Assembly: GCA_017459865.1 (NCBI GenBank)
Contig: JAFUCD010000026.1
Span: 1 to 30,195 of the forward strand
Source of the DNA: Oscillospiraceae bacterium
Lineage (GTDB): Bacteria > Bacillota_A > Clostridia > Oscillospirales > Oscillospiraceae
Direction: 5' to 3'
Length of the DNA: 30,195 bases
Shown here: in pieces, positions 6,673 to 14,179 of the stretch
How the letters are laid out: each line of letters starts with the position of its first letter
Numbering within the stretch: position 1 is the first letter of the stretch
Notes under the pieces: model-generated
What the model saw: the letters and a program-made list of their open reading frames with translations, nothing else
What the model was told of the DNA's origin: nothing
Databases searched by the model: none
Translations under genes and position numbers: made by a program

Positions 6673-7893
6673 ATGCCTGAATTTGCAAAACGCATGGACT
6701 ATATGGCGGGCTCGGCTGAGATCATCCGCGGCCTTTTCGGCGCGATGAACGATCCCGAGACGATCTCCTTCGGCGGTGGCGCGCCTGCGACCGAGGCGCT
6801 GCCCGCGGAGACCATCCGCAACATCGCCGCCGAGGTGCTCGCGCCGGAACAGCGCGGACGCGAGGCGCTGCAGTACGGACCCGTGAAGGGCGTGCGCGAG
6901 CTGCGCGAGATCGTCGCGGAAAAGCTCTTAAAGCCCAACGCCATCGACGCCGACCCCGAGGACGTGCTGATCGTGAACGGCGGTCTGGAGACGATGAACC
7001 TCCTCTGCCAGGTGTTCATCGATCCCGGCGACGTGATCCTCGTCGAGTCCCCGACGTTCGTGCACTGCGTGGAGATCTTCGAGATGTTCCAGGCGCGGTG
7101 CATCGGCTGCGAGACGGATGAGCACGGCCTCGTCATCGAGGACGTGGAGCGCAAGATCCGGGAATATCATCCCAAGATGGTGTATGTGATCCCGACGTTC
7201 CAGAACCCGACGGGGAAGACCCTGCCCGCCGACCGCCGCGAGGCGCTCGCCGCCCTCGGCAGCAAGTATGACGTCATCATCCTCGAGGACGATCCCTACC
7301 GCGAGCTGCGCTACAGCGGCGAGCGGCTCCTGCCCATCAAGGCGTATGACAGGACCGGGCACACGGTCTACGCGAACAGCCTCTCCAAGATCTTTTCTCC
7401 GGGCAGCCGCCTCGGCTATGTCTATGCCGACCGCGCGATCGTCGAAAAGCTCATCGACGCCAAGACCGCCACGAACTCCCACACCTCCATGGTGCCGCAG
7501 ATCCTCTGCGCGGAGTTTTTCGCGCGCGGATACTATGACGCGCACCTGGAAAACCTCTGCGCGATCCACCGCGCGCGCCGCGACGCCATGATGGCGGCGA
7601 TGGAGCGCTATATGCCGGAGGGGACGAAGTGGGTCTATCCGGATGGCGGACTGTTCACGTGGGTGGAGCTCCCCGGCGGCATCGACACGACGGAGCTTCT
7701 GAAAGAGGCGGCGGACTATCACGTGGCGTATGTCGCGGGCGCGGGCTTCTTTGCCGGGAACACCGGCGAGGGGAAAAACTGCATGCGCATCAGCTACGGC
7801 AACGTCTCGCCTGAGAAGATCGACGAGGGCATGCGCCGGCTCGGCGCGCTCATCCGCTCGAAGCTTTCCGCGGCTGACACGGGAGAAGCATGA
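6673..7893 (+). CDS. PLP-dependent class I/II aminotransferase (2-aminoadipate/LysN-like)
   Basis: A 406-residue fold-type I aminotransferase. The PLP lysine is in NSLSKIFSPGSRLGY (Lys239), the PLP-ring Asp in EDDPYRELRY, and substrate motifs are FQNPTGKT and the C-terminal CMRISYG. It belongs to the MocR-like aminotransferase clade lacking a GntR DNA-binding domain, the clade of LysN and 2-aminoadipate or branched-chain/aromatic transaminases. The AAAGGAGG site overlaps the panB stop, so it is co-expressed with panB. Substrate cannot be read from sequence; a branched-chain amino acid is suggested by context. Its stop overlaps the next gene. Confidence 0.85.
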   Translation: MPEFAKRMDYMAGSAEIIRGLFGAMNDPETISFGGGAPATEALPAETIRNIAAEVLAPEQRGREALQYGPVKGVRELREIVAEKLLKPNAIDADPEDVLIVNGGLETMNLLCQVFIDPGDVILVESPTFVHCVEIFEMFQARCIGCETDEHGLVIEDVERKIREYHPKMVYVIPTFQNPTGKTLPADRREALAALGSKYDVIILEDDPYRELRYSGERLLPIKAYDRTGHTVYANSLSKIFSPGSRLGYVYADRAIVEKLIDAKTATNSHTSMVPQILCAEFFARGYYDAHLENLCAIHRARRDAMMAAMERYMPEGTKWVYPDGGLFTWVELPGGIDTTELLKEAADYHVAYVAGAGFFAGNTGEGKNCMRISYGNVSPEKIDEGMRRLGALIRSKLSAADTGEA

Positions 7894-8876
7894 TGCAAAA
7901 GCAACAACAACGCACGCAGGCGCCGCGGCAGAATTCCGCCGCGGGCGTTCCGCTGCGCGATGACAGCCCCGCCTGGTCCGAGCGGCAGGAGGACTATTCG
8001 CCGTATGCGGACTATCCGCTGCCGCCGGAATATGTCGCCGCGCCGAAGCACTCAGGGCTGCGCACGGTCCTGATCGTGCTGCTGTGCCTGCTGCTCGTCG
8101 CGGGCGGCGCCGTGGGCGCGTATTTCGTGCTCTCGATGCGCGGCGGGGATAGCGAGCCGTCCTCCGTCTCGGCGGAGAAGCGGACGGCGGAGGATGAGGA
8201 TCCGGCCGCCGCGCCCGCCGCAGCCGATCCGGAGAAGACTCCGGAGCCGACGCCCGCCACCGTTCCGCTGCTGGAGCAGATGCGGTATGTCGGCAGCGCC
8301 GAGGCCTGCGCCATGACGGCGCAGCAGGCGACCGCGTTTGCCAATGTGATCCGCGCGACGCAGGGGAGCGTCATCTATGCCGCCATCTTCGACGGCGGCA
8401 GCGGCGTGCCGATCCTCTGGGTGGCAAGAGGCGGCAGCGAAACGTACGACCTTCATGAGGGGACCACCCTCTATGCGCCCTTTGGGGATAAGCTTTACAG
8501 CTGCATAAACGGTCAGACACAGGAGCTTCCGTGGATGACGACGCTGCTGCGCGCCGGAACGGACGGCGTGATGGTCAAGACCTCGAAGGATTCCTCCAAA
8601 CTGCAGTTTTTCTATCTGCACAACGGTGCTCCGGATGCAAACCCCTTCGGCGTCGGTGTTTTGAGCGTCGAAGGCGGCGGGTCGTACAACGGAACCTATC
8701 TGGGACCCTTCGATCAAGTGGGAAGGGAAACCTTTTATCAGCAGGCCGGCACGGAAGGAATCACCCTGTTAGAGGCGGTAACGGGCATGACCGATTCTCT
8801 GATGCTGACCGGACCGTGGATCGACGGCGTGCAGATGGCGGCGCTGCTGGACCAGTATGCCGCCGCGCTCTCGTAA
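7890..8876 (+). CDS. Single-pass membrane protein with Pro/Ala linker and extracellular domain, unknown
   Basis: A 328-residue protein. A hydrophilic Gln/Pro-rich cytosolic N-terminus (1 to about 55) is followed by one transmembrane helix (about 58-82, VLIVLLCLLLVAGGAVGAYFVL), an acidic, Ala/Pro-rich linker (85-130) and a folded-looking domain to the end with many Gly and aromatic residues. No family is recognised. Start is in ATGATG overlapping the aminotransferase stop (second ATG at 7893 is an alternative), preceded by GGGAGA. Its TAA stop overlaps an ATG (TAATG) in the frame of the NlpC-like lipoprotein downstream, which suggests co-expression of two cell-surface proteins. Confidence 0.8.
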   Translation: MMQKQQQRTQAPRQNSAAGVPLRDDSPAWSERQEDYSPYADYPLPPEYVAAPKHSGLRTVLIVLLCLLLVAGGAVGAYFVLSMRGGDSEPSSVSAEKRTAEDEDPAAAPAAADPEKTPEPTPATVPLLEQMRYVGSAEACAMTAQQATAFANVIRATQGSVIYAAIFDGGSGVPILWVARGGSETYDLHEGTTLYAPFGDKLYSCINGQTQELPWMTTLLRAGTDGVMVKTSKDSSKLQFFYLHNGAPDANPFGVGVLSVEGGGSYNGTYLGPFDQVGRETFYQQAGTEGITLLEAVTGMTDSLMLTGPWIDGVQMAALLDQYAAALS

Positions 8877-8899
8877 TGCGGCGGGAAAGGCGATCCAAT

Positions 8900-10255
8900 A
8901 TGAAACATAGCATCGGGATCCTGCTTCTGGCGGCGCTGCTGCTCGTGTCCGGCTGCGCAAAGCGCGCCGACGCGGCGCCCGCGCCCACGCCGGACCAGCC
9001 GCGCGAAGCCGGGGAGAGCGCCATGGCACCGCAGCCCGAGGGCGAGCGGCTGTATGTCTTCCTCGGCGTGGAGGGCTACGGCGCGGTCGATGCGGCGCAG
9101 AGGGACGCGTTTCGTTATCGCTTCTTTTCCGACGGCGAAACGCTGACCTGCTCCGTCGCTCCGGACGGCGGCGCGTATGCCGTCCAGAACCTGCTCGAGG
9201 AGGGGCGTGTGTACGCGCTCTCGATGGACGGCGATACCATCGTCGGCGCGCGGGAGTGCGCGACGCTCTCCGGCACGGTGGAGCAGACGGACGCCGACGC
9301 CGTCGTTATCGCGGGACAGCGCGTGACCTTTGATCGCGTCTGGCGCTGCGCGGTCCGCGCGGGCGGCGCGGAGGTCACAACCGCGGCGCCGCAGTCTGGG
9401 GAGACCGTCGCCGCCGTTCTGGACGAGACGACGCGCGCGCTCTATGTCTGTCCGGCGGCAAGCGTCTATGTGCCGCCGGTCTCCGGCACGCCGGGCGTGC
9501 GGACGCTGAAAAATTTCCTGCAGACGGCGCTCATGCCCGTCGGCACGACGCTGTATGTCTACGGCGGCGGCTGGAACTGGCAGGACACGGCGTCGGGCAC
9601 GCAGGCGTCCTCCATCGGACTGCCCGCGGAATGGGTCACGTTTTTCCAGACCCAGAACGCCGCGTACACATACAAGGCGCCGGACGCCGCGCACAGCTTC
9701 TATCCCTTCGGCGGCTGGAACGAATATTACTTCGCCGGAGCCGACTGCTCGGGCTATGTGGGCTGGGCGCTGTACAATACGTTTGAGACGACCGACGGCG
9801 CGCCGGGCTATGTGGATTACGCCGACCGGATCGCATCGAACCTGGCCGCGCGCGGCTGGGGCTCCGTCGGGCAGAATGCGTCCGTTGTGCTGCCCGGGGA
9901 TATCATGAGCATGTCCGGACACGTCTGGATCGCGCTCGGCAGCTGCGCCGACGGCAGCATCGTCATCGCGCACAGCACGCCCAGCCCCAGTCTCTCGGGC
10001 AGCTCCGGCGGCGGCGTGCAGCTCGGCGCCATCGGCACCGGCACCGCCTGCGAGGCCTACCGGCTGGCGGAGCAGTACATGCACCGGTATTATCCCGTCT
10101 GGACGGCGCGCTATGCCGTCACGCTCCAGAGCCCGGGAAGCTATCTGTCCGGCACGCGCTTCACCTGGGACACCGCCGCAGGGCTTTCCGACCCGGAGGG
10201 CATCCGGCAGCTGCAGGCGTCGGAGGTCCTCGCGCTGCTGTTCGCGGAGACGTGA
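8900..10255 (+). CDS. Lipoprotein with NlpC/P60-like cysteine peptidase domain
   Basis: A 451-residue lipoprotein: signal core, lipobox LVSGC with Cys19, then an Ala/Pro-rich linker to about residue 48. The rest matches the non-SLH part of the protein at 966-2705 over its full length: LGVEGYGAV, AVQNLLEEG, GTTLYVYGGGWNWQDTA, ADCSGYVGWALYNTFET (candidate catalytic Cys283), MSMSGHVWIALGSCADGS (His341), AHST (His358), SGGGVQL, CEAYRLAE. The likely role is cell-wall peptide cleavage at the membrane face. ATG 8900 is used because AAAGG precedes it and the signal peptide is compact. An in-frame ATG at 8876 overlaps the previous stop and would add eight basic-rich residues. A hairpin spans its stop codon. 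Confidence 0.85.
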   Translation: MKHSIGILLLAALLLVSGCAKRADAAPAPTPDQPREAGESAMAPQPEGERLYVFLGVEGYGAVDAAQRDAFRYRFFSDGETLTCSVAPDGGAYAVQNLLEEGRVYALSMDGDTIVGARECATLSGTVEQTDADAVVIAGQRVTFDRVWRCAVRAGGAEVTTAAPQSGETVAAVLDETTRALYVCPAASVYVPPVSGTPGVRTLKNFLQTALMPVGTTLYVYGGGWNWQDTASGTQASSIGLPAEWVTFFQTQNAAYTYKAPDAAHSFYPFGGWNEYYFAGADCSGYVGWALYNTFETTDGAPGYVDYADRIASNLAARGWGSVGQNASVVLPGDIMSMSGHVWIALGSCADGSIVIAHSTPSPSLSGSSGGGVQLGAIGTGTACEAYRLAEQYMHRYYPVWTARYAVTLQSPGSYLSGTRFTWDTAAGLSDPEGIRQLQASEVLALLFAET

Positions 10256-10271
10256 TTTGACAGAAATCACG
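10251..10271 (+). terminator. Hairpin spanning the stop of the NlpC-like lipoprotein
   Basis: CGTGATTT (10251-10258) pairs perfectly with AAATCACG (10264-10271). The TGA stop lies inside the 5' arm and no T-run follows. This is a weak terminator or mRNA 3' stabiliser. Confidence 0.35.
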
Positions 10272-10282
10272 CCGATTGGGGA

Positions 10283-10311
10283 TTGACAGTCCCGTAAAAA
10301 GCGCATACAAT
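10283..10311 (+). promoter_or_regulatory. Sigma-A promoter of the TM1266/ABC operon
   Basis: TTGACA (10283-10288), 17-bp spacer, TACAAT (10306-10311), with a predicted start near 10318. It leaves a 120-nt leader before the regulator gene. Confidence 0.82.
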
Positions 10312-10328
10312 GCAAGTGTAAAATTCTG

Positions 10329-10417
10329 ACCGCAAGGGCATTCCGAGCTGGAAGATGGCTACATTCGATCCTCATCAGCATGCTTGCCCTCCCTGCGGTC
10401 TGCGCGGGGAGGGTTTT
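10329..10417 (+). promoter_or_regulatory. Structured leader with mutually exclusive stem and terminator (attenuator or riboswitch-like)
   Basis: ACCGCAAGGGCA (10329-10340) can pair with TGCCCT (10385-10390) and TGCGGT (10394-10399), leaving CCC bulged and enclosing about 44 nt. The same 3' arm is needed for a GC-rich hairpin, CCCTCCCTGCG (10387-10397) with CGCGGGGAGGG (10403-10413), which runs into TTTT (10414-10417) before the ribosome binding site. Such competing pairings are the hallmark of a transcription attenuator. I cannot match the aptamer-like part to a known riboswitch class. Confidence 0.5.
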
Positions 10418-10439
10418 CCCGTTTGGAAAGGAGAATGCC

Positions 10440-10706
10440 ATGAGCACCAGACTTGCAGTCATTGCGATCGTCGTGGAGAATCACAACTCCGTCGCGGCGA
10501 TCAACGCCCTGCTGCACGATGCATCCGACTATGTGATCGGGCGTATGGGCGTACCCTATCGTGAGCGCGGCATCAGTCTGATCAGCGTGGCGCTGGACGC
10601 GCCGCAGGATGTGATCAGCGCGCTCTCGGGCCGCATCGGCGCGCTGCCGGGCGTGTCCGCCAAAACCGCTTATTCCAATGTGATCAGCGATACCGTTCAG
10701 ACCTGA
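10440..10706 (+). CDS. TM1266-family iron-only hydrogenase system putative regulator
   Basis: An 88-residue protein with the family pattern: RLAVIAIVVEN at the start, a middle DYVIGRMGVPYRERG and a DVISALSGRIGALPGVSAKTAYS end. The family has a ferredoxin-like (ACT/NikR C-terminal type) fold, is often encoded near hydrogenase maturation genes, and its ligand is not established. AAAGGAG lies 7 nt before ATG 10440; no in-frame start upstream has a comparable site. Here it heads an operon with an ABC importer rather than with hydE, hydF or hydG, so it may sense the imported compound or a cellular redox signal. The next gene starts 25 nt downstream. Confidence 0.9.
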   Translation: MSTRLAVIAIVVENHNSVAAINALLHDASDYVIGRMGVPYRERGISLISVALDAPQDVISALSGRIGALPGVSAKTAYSNVISDTVQT

Positions 10707-10731
10707 TCCGATCAACGAAAGGAGAACACAC

Positions 10732-11775
10732 ATGAAAAAGTATCTGGCAATCCTGCTGGCGCTCGTTATGGTGCTGGGTCTCGCCGCCTGCGCGAGCCAG
10801 ACCACCGAGCCCGCCGCCGACGAATCCGCCGCCCCGGTGGAGGACGTCGCTGAAGAGGTGCTCGAGGGCGCCGACGTCAATCTCGCCGTGCTCGCCGGTC
10901 CGACCGGCATCGGCGCCGCGTCTCTCATGGAGGCCAACGACGCCGGTGAGACCGTGAACCACTATACCTTCACCGTCGCCTCCGCGCCGGACGAGGTCGT
11001 CGCGGGCGTCTCCAACGGCAGCCTCGATCTCGCCGCCGTGCCGACGAATCTCGCCTCCACGCTCTATGCCAAGACCGAGGGCGGCGTGCAGATCGTCGCG
11101 CTGAACACGCTGGGCGTGCTGTATATCCTCGAAAACGGCGACACCGTCAATTCCGTTGCCGATCTCAAGGGCAAGACCGTCTACGCGACCGGCCAGGGCT
11201 CCAACCCCGAGTACGTGCTGGAGTATCTGCTCACCGAGAACGGCCTGACCTACAGCCTCGACGGCAGCGAGGCCGACGTGCAGCTGCAGTTTATGGCGTC
11301 CGAAGAGCTGACCGCCGGCATGGTCTCCGGCGAATATGACCTGTGCATGCTGCCCGTGCCCGCTGTCACGGCGGTCATGGCACAGAACCAGGATGTGCGC
11401 GCCGCGCTCGATCTCACCGCCGAGTGGGATGCGCTGGGCGTGGACGGCAAGCTCACGCAGGGCTGCATCATCGTGCGCACCGCGTTCGCTGAGGAGCACC
11501 CCGACGCTGTGAAGGCCTTCCTGCAGGAGTATGCCGCCTCCATCGAGTCCGTCCTCGCCGATCCCGCGCACGCGGGCGAGCTGTGCGAGCAGTACGGCAT
11601 CGTCGCCAAGGCCGGCATCGCCACCAAGGCGATCCCCGACTGCAACCTCGTCTGCGTGACGGGCGACGACGTCCGTCCGGCGATCGAGCCGTTCTTCCAG
11701 GTGCTGCTGGATGCCAATCCGCAGTCCGTGGGCGGTGCGCTGCCCGGCGACGACTTCTACTTCGTTGCGAAATAA
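10732..11775 (+). CDS. ABC transporter substrate-binding lipoprotein (NitT/TauT, SsuA/THI5-like)
   Basis: A 347-residue solute-binding lipoprotein. The signal peptide ends in lipobox LAAC (Cys20), followed by an acidic linker (22-45). The body shows the type II periplasmic-binding pattern of the SsuA/NMT1 group: VAGVSNGSLDLAAVPTNLAS, VADLKGKTVYATGQGSNPEY and a C-terminal helix with AFAEEHPDAVKAFLQEY. Family members bind nitrate, taurine, alkanesulfonates, thiamine precursors or aromatic compounds, and the ligand cannot be told here. It sits 25 nt after the TM1266-type regulator and overlaps the permease, giving a complete importer in three consecutive genes. Confidence 0.87.
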   Translation: MKKYLAILLALVMVLGLAACASQTTEPAADESAAPVEDVAEEVLEGADVNLAVLAGPTGIGAASLMEANDAGETVNHYTFTVASAPDEVVAGVSNGSLDLAAVPTNLASTLYAKTEGGVQIVALNTLGVLYILENGDTVNSVADLKGKTVYATGQGSNPEYVLEYLLTENGLTYSLDGSEADVQLQFMASEELTAGMVSGEYDLCMLPVPAVTAVMAQNQDVRAALDLTAEWDALGVDGKLTQGCIIVRTAFAEEHPDAVKAFLQEYAASIESVLADPAHAGELCEQYGIVAKAGIATKAIPDCNLVCVTGDDVRPAIEPFFQVLLDANPQSVGGALPGDDFYFVAK

Positions 11776-12517
11776 GCTTCCGGGTCCCTGGAGCTGGCTG
11801 CTGCCCGCGGTGTTTTGGCTCGCGGTGTGGTGGCTGGCGGCTCTGGCGGTGGGGAAAAGCCTGCTGATCCCCGCGCCGCCGGAGGTGGTGCGCACGCTGG
11901 GCGCGCTCGTGGTCTCCGCGCCGTTCTGGCGCTACACGGCGCTGACCCTGCTGCGCATCACGCTGGGGCTCCTGATCGGTATTGCCGCAGGCGTGGTCAC
12001 GGCGGTCCTGACGAGCAGATCCGCGCTTTTGTATGCGCTGCTCGCGCCCGCCGTGCGCGTCGTGCGCGCAACGCCGGTCGCAAGCTTCATCATCCTCGTG
12101 TTGCTGTGGGTCGCAAAGGGGCGCGTGCCCGCCGTGATCGCGGGGCTCGTCGTGCTGCCCATCGTGTGGGAGAACACCACCGCCGGGCTGCGCAGCGTGG
12201 ATCCGTCGCTGATGGAGATGGCGCGCGTCTATCGGTTCACGCGGCTGGATACGCTGCGCCATGTCGTGCTGCCCGCCATGCTGCCGTCGCTCTCCGCGGC
12301 GGTCTGCACGGCCATCGGGCTTGCGTGGAAGTCCGGCGTCGCTGCGGAGGTGCTCTGTCTGCCGCAGGCTGCCATCGGCACGCAGGTCTATCACTCCAAG
12401 CTCTATCTCGATACGCCCGCGCTCTTCGCGTGGACGATCGTGGTCGTCGCGCTGTCCATGACGCTTGAACAGCTCGCGCGGCGCCTGCTGCTCGGCAGGG
12501 GGGAGGCGAAGCGATGA
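11765..12517 (+). CDS. ABC transporter permease (NitT/TauT, SsuC-like)
   Basis: A 250-residue integral membrane protein with about six transmembrane helices (first near residues 10-30, last near 215-235). The EAA-type coupling loop EMARVYRFTRLDTLRHVVLPAMLP (about 155-178) is typical of binding-protein-dependent permeases that contact the ATPase. No ATG lies before the first helix; TTG at 11765, overlapping the end of the binding-protein gene by 11 nt, gives MRNKLPGPWSW and is the best start, though its ribosome binding site is poor. Tight overlap at both ends argues for translational coupling with the binding protein and the ATPase. Confidence 0.83.
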   Translation: MRNKLPGPWSWLLPAVFWLAVWWLAALAVGKSLLIPAPPEVVRTLGALVVSAPFWRYTALTLLRITLGLLIGIAAGVVTAVLTSRSALLYALLAPAVRVVRATPVASFIILVLLWVAKGRVPAVIAGLVVLPIVWENTTAGLRSVDPSLMEMARVYRFTRLDTLRHVVLPAMLPSLSAAVCTAIGLAWKSGVAAEVLCLPQAAIGTQVYHSKLYLDTPALFAWTIVVVALSMTLEQLARRLLLGRGEAKR

Positions 12518-13086
12518 AGCTCACCGACCTGTCATTTTCGTATGGGGAGAAGACCATCTTCCGCGATCTTACGCTTTCGCTGCCCGATGCGGGCGTCACG
12601 GCGCTCTCCGGTCCCTCCGGCTGCGGCAAGACGACGCTCCTGCGGCTCATCGCGGGACTGGAAACACCGGACAGCGGGACCATCGAGTGCCCGCCGCCCA
12701 GCGAGATCGCGCTGATGTTTCAGGAGGACCGGCTCATTCCGCGCCTCGCCGCCCGGCGGCAGATCGCGCTGGTGCGCCCAAAGGGGCACCCGGCGGAGCA
12801 TTGGCTGGAGGCGGTCGGGCTTGGAGCTGAGCTGGACACCGCCCCGGAATCACTCTCCGGCGGCATGCGGCGCCGTCTCGCGCTCGCGCGGTGTCTGGCC
12901 TACGGGCAGGACAAGCGGCTCCTGCTGCTGGACGAGCCCTTCACCGGCGTGGACGCCGATCGCATCCGAGCTCTGATCGTGCTGATCCGCGACCTCGGCA
13001 TCCCGACGCTCTTCACCGCCCACGACGCGGAGTCTCTGCAGATGGCGGACACGATCGTGGAGCTGCCGGATCGAAAGGAATCATAA
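12514..13086 (+). CDS. ABC transporter ATP-binding protein (short, SsuB/ThiZ-like)
   Basis: A 190-residue ATPase with all core motifs: Walker A GPSGCGKTT (about 33-41), Q-loop MFQED, signature LSGGMRRR, Walker B RLLLLDEP and H-loop TAHD. It is shorter than the usual 240-260 residues; the region between the Q-loop and signature is compact and the C-terminus stops soon after the H-loop. ATG 12514 overlaps the permease stop (ATGA) with GGGGGAGG upstream. Its stop codon lies within the stem of a long terminator. It powers the importer encoded by the two preceding genes. Confidence 0.88.
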   Translation: MKLTDLSFSYGEKTIFRDLTLSLPDAGVTALSGPSGCGKTTLLRLIAGLETPDSGTIECPPPSEIALMFQEDRLIPRLAARRQIALVRPKGHPAEHWLEAVGLGAELDTAPESLSGGMRRRLALARCLAYGQDKRLLLLDEPFTGVDADRIRALIVLIRDLGIPTLFTAHDAESLQMADTIVELPDRKES

Positions 13087-13126
13087 AAGGGACGCATTGC
13101 TGCGGCAATACGTCCCTTTTATGATT
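13079..13126 (+). terminator. Long terminator hairpin between convergent operons
   Basis: A 16-bp perfect stem (13079-13094 with 13111-13126) is extended by ATTGC/GCAAT around a TGCG tetraloop, with one c/a mismatch between the two helices. The TTTT lies in the 3' arm. It starts inside the ATPase stop region and separates the ABC operon from minus-strand trxB, so it may act in both directions. Confidence 0.75.
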
Positions 13127-13161
13127 CATAATATCACATTGTATCGATATAGTTCCGTAGG

Positions 13162-13188
13162 GGCGGATATCATCCGCCCGCTTTTTTC
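13162..13188 (+). terminator. GGGCGGAT-ATC-ATCCGCCC hairpin with T-run
   Basis: An 8-bp perfect stem (13162-13169 with 13173-13180) and a six-T run (13183-13188) form a second intrinsic terminator for the plus strand, 100 nt after the ATPase gene. A related palindrome occurs at 22453-22477, so this may be a dispersed intergenic element. Confidence 0.65.
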
Positions 13189-14097
13189 TTACAGCGTGTC
13201 GATATAGCTGACCGCCGCCAGCGCCGCGACCGCGCCGTCGGCGACGGCGGTGGTGAGCTGGTGGACGCCCTTTTTGCGGCAGTCGCCCGCGACGAAGAAG
13301 CCCGGCGTCTGTGTGCGGCAGCCCTCGTCCGCGTCCGCGTAGCCGCGCGGGTCGAGCGCCATGAGGGAGGCAAAGGCGTCATTGTCCGGCTGGTGCCCGA
13401 CGGCGACGAACACGCCCTCGACGTCGAGCGTGCGCTGCGCGCCGTCCTGCTCCACGACGACGCCGCGCAGCTCCTCGTCGCCCAGCAGCTCCGTCACGCG
13501 CGCGTTTAAGACGAATTCCACGTTCGCCTTCTGCGAGAGCGCGTCGGCAAGCTTCTGCTCGCCGCGGAAGCTGTCGCGCCGGTGCACGAGATAGACTTTG
13601 CTGCACGTCTCGCTTAAAAGCATCGCGTCCTGCAGCGCGCTGTTGCCGCCGCCGACCACGGCGACGGGCGCGCCCGCGTAAAACGCGCCGTCGCACACCG
13701 CGCAGTAGTTCACGCCGCTGCCGGTGAGCGCCTCCTCACGCGCGACGCCGAGCGCCCGCGGCTTTGCGCCGATGGCGAGGATCACCGCGCGGCCTTCATA
13801 TTCCGCGCCGGAGACGCATTTCACGACCTTGCCGTCCGCGCCGTCCTCCACCGCGCAGACCTCTTCCAGCTCGACCTCCGCGCCCTGATCCATGGCCTGG
13901 TTCGTCATGAGATCGCCGAGCTCCGTGCCGGAGATCGAGGCGAAGCCCGGGAAATTCTCCACCCGCGGCGACCAGGTGATCTGCCCGCCAAAGGTGTTTT
14001 TCTCCAGGATGAGCACGGTCTTGCCCGCGCGTCTGGCATAGACGGCGGCGGTCAGCCCCGCGGGTCCGCCGCCGATGATGATGATATCATAAAGCAT
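13189..14097 (-). CDS. trxB: Thioredoxin reductase (NADPH-type)
   Basis: A 302-residue flavoprotein disulfide reductase. The FAD-binding motif GGGPAGLTAAVYARRAG is at residues 9-25, the redox-active CAVC at 132-135, the NADPH-binding GGGNSALQDA near 149, and HRRDSFR is the NADPH-preference motif of classical TrxB. The C-terminal FVAGDCR..GVHQLTTAVADGAVAA completes the FAD site. It reduces thioredoxin or glutaredoxin-like partners. AAGGAGA precedes the ATG. It follows nrdD on the same strand with an 82-nt gap containing an inverted repeat, and nrdD carries a fused CPNC redox domain that is an obvious candidate partner. Confidence 0.93.
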   Translation of the reverse strand: MLYDIIIIGGGPAGLTAAVYARRAGKTVLILEKNTFGGQITWSPRVENFPGFASISGTELGDLMTNQAMDQGAEVELEEVCAVEDGADGKVVKCVSGAEYEGRAVILAIGAKPRALGVAREEALTGSGVNYCAVCDGAFYAGAPVAVVGGGNSALQDAMLLSETCSKVYLVHRRDSFRGEQKLADALSQKANVEFVLNARVTELLGDEELRGVVVEQDGAQRTLDVEGVFVAVGHQPDNDAFASLMALDPRGYADADEGCRTQTPGFFVAGDCRKKGVHQLTTAVADGAVAALAAVSYIDTL

Positions 14098-14115
14098 AGA
14101 GATTTCTCCTTAAGG

Positions 14116-14153
14116 CGTCATTGCGAATCAGACGGAGCCGATTCGCAATGACG
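14116..14153. repeat. 14-bp perfect inverted repeat between trxB and nrdD
   Basis: CGTCATTGCGAATC (14116-14129) and its exact complement at 14140-14153 enclose a 10-nt loop. The GTCATTGCGA motif resembles the ends of dispersed REP/MITE-like intergenic repeats in Clostridia. It could also weaken trxB transcription relative to nrdD. Confidence 0.6.
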
Positions 14154-14179
14154 TTTGTTATTCCGTTTGAAAGACGTTG

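Noticed and set aside
10329..10399. Known riboswitch classes (TPP, SAM, cobalamin, FMN, c-di-GMP, THF) or a twister ribozyme for the leader
   Set aside because: None of the conserved core strings of these classes could be found. The ACCGCAAGG start only superficially recalls twister sequences.
8738..10462. 574-codon minus-strand frame opposite the NlpC-like lipoprotein
   Set aside because: It crosses a clear promoter and leader region and has antisense-type composition.
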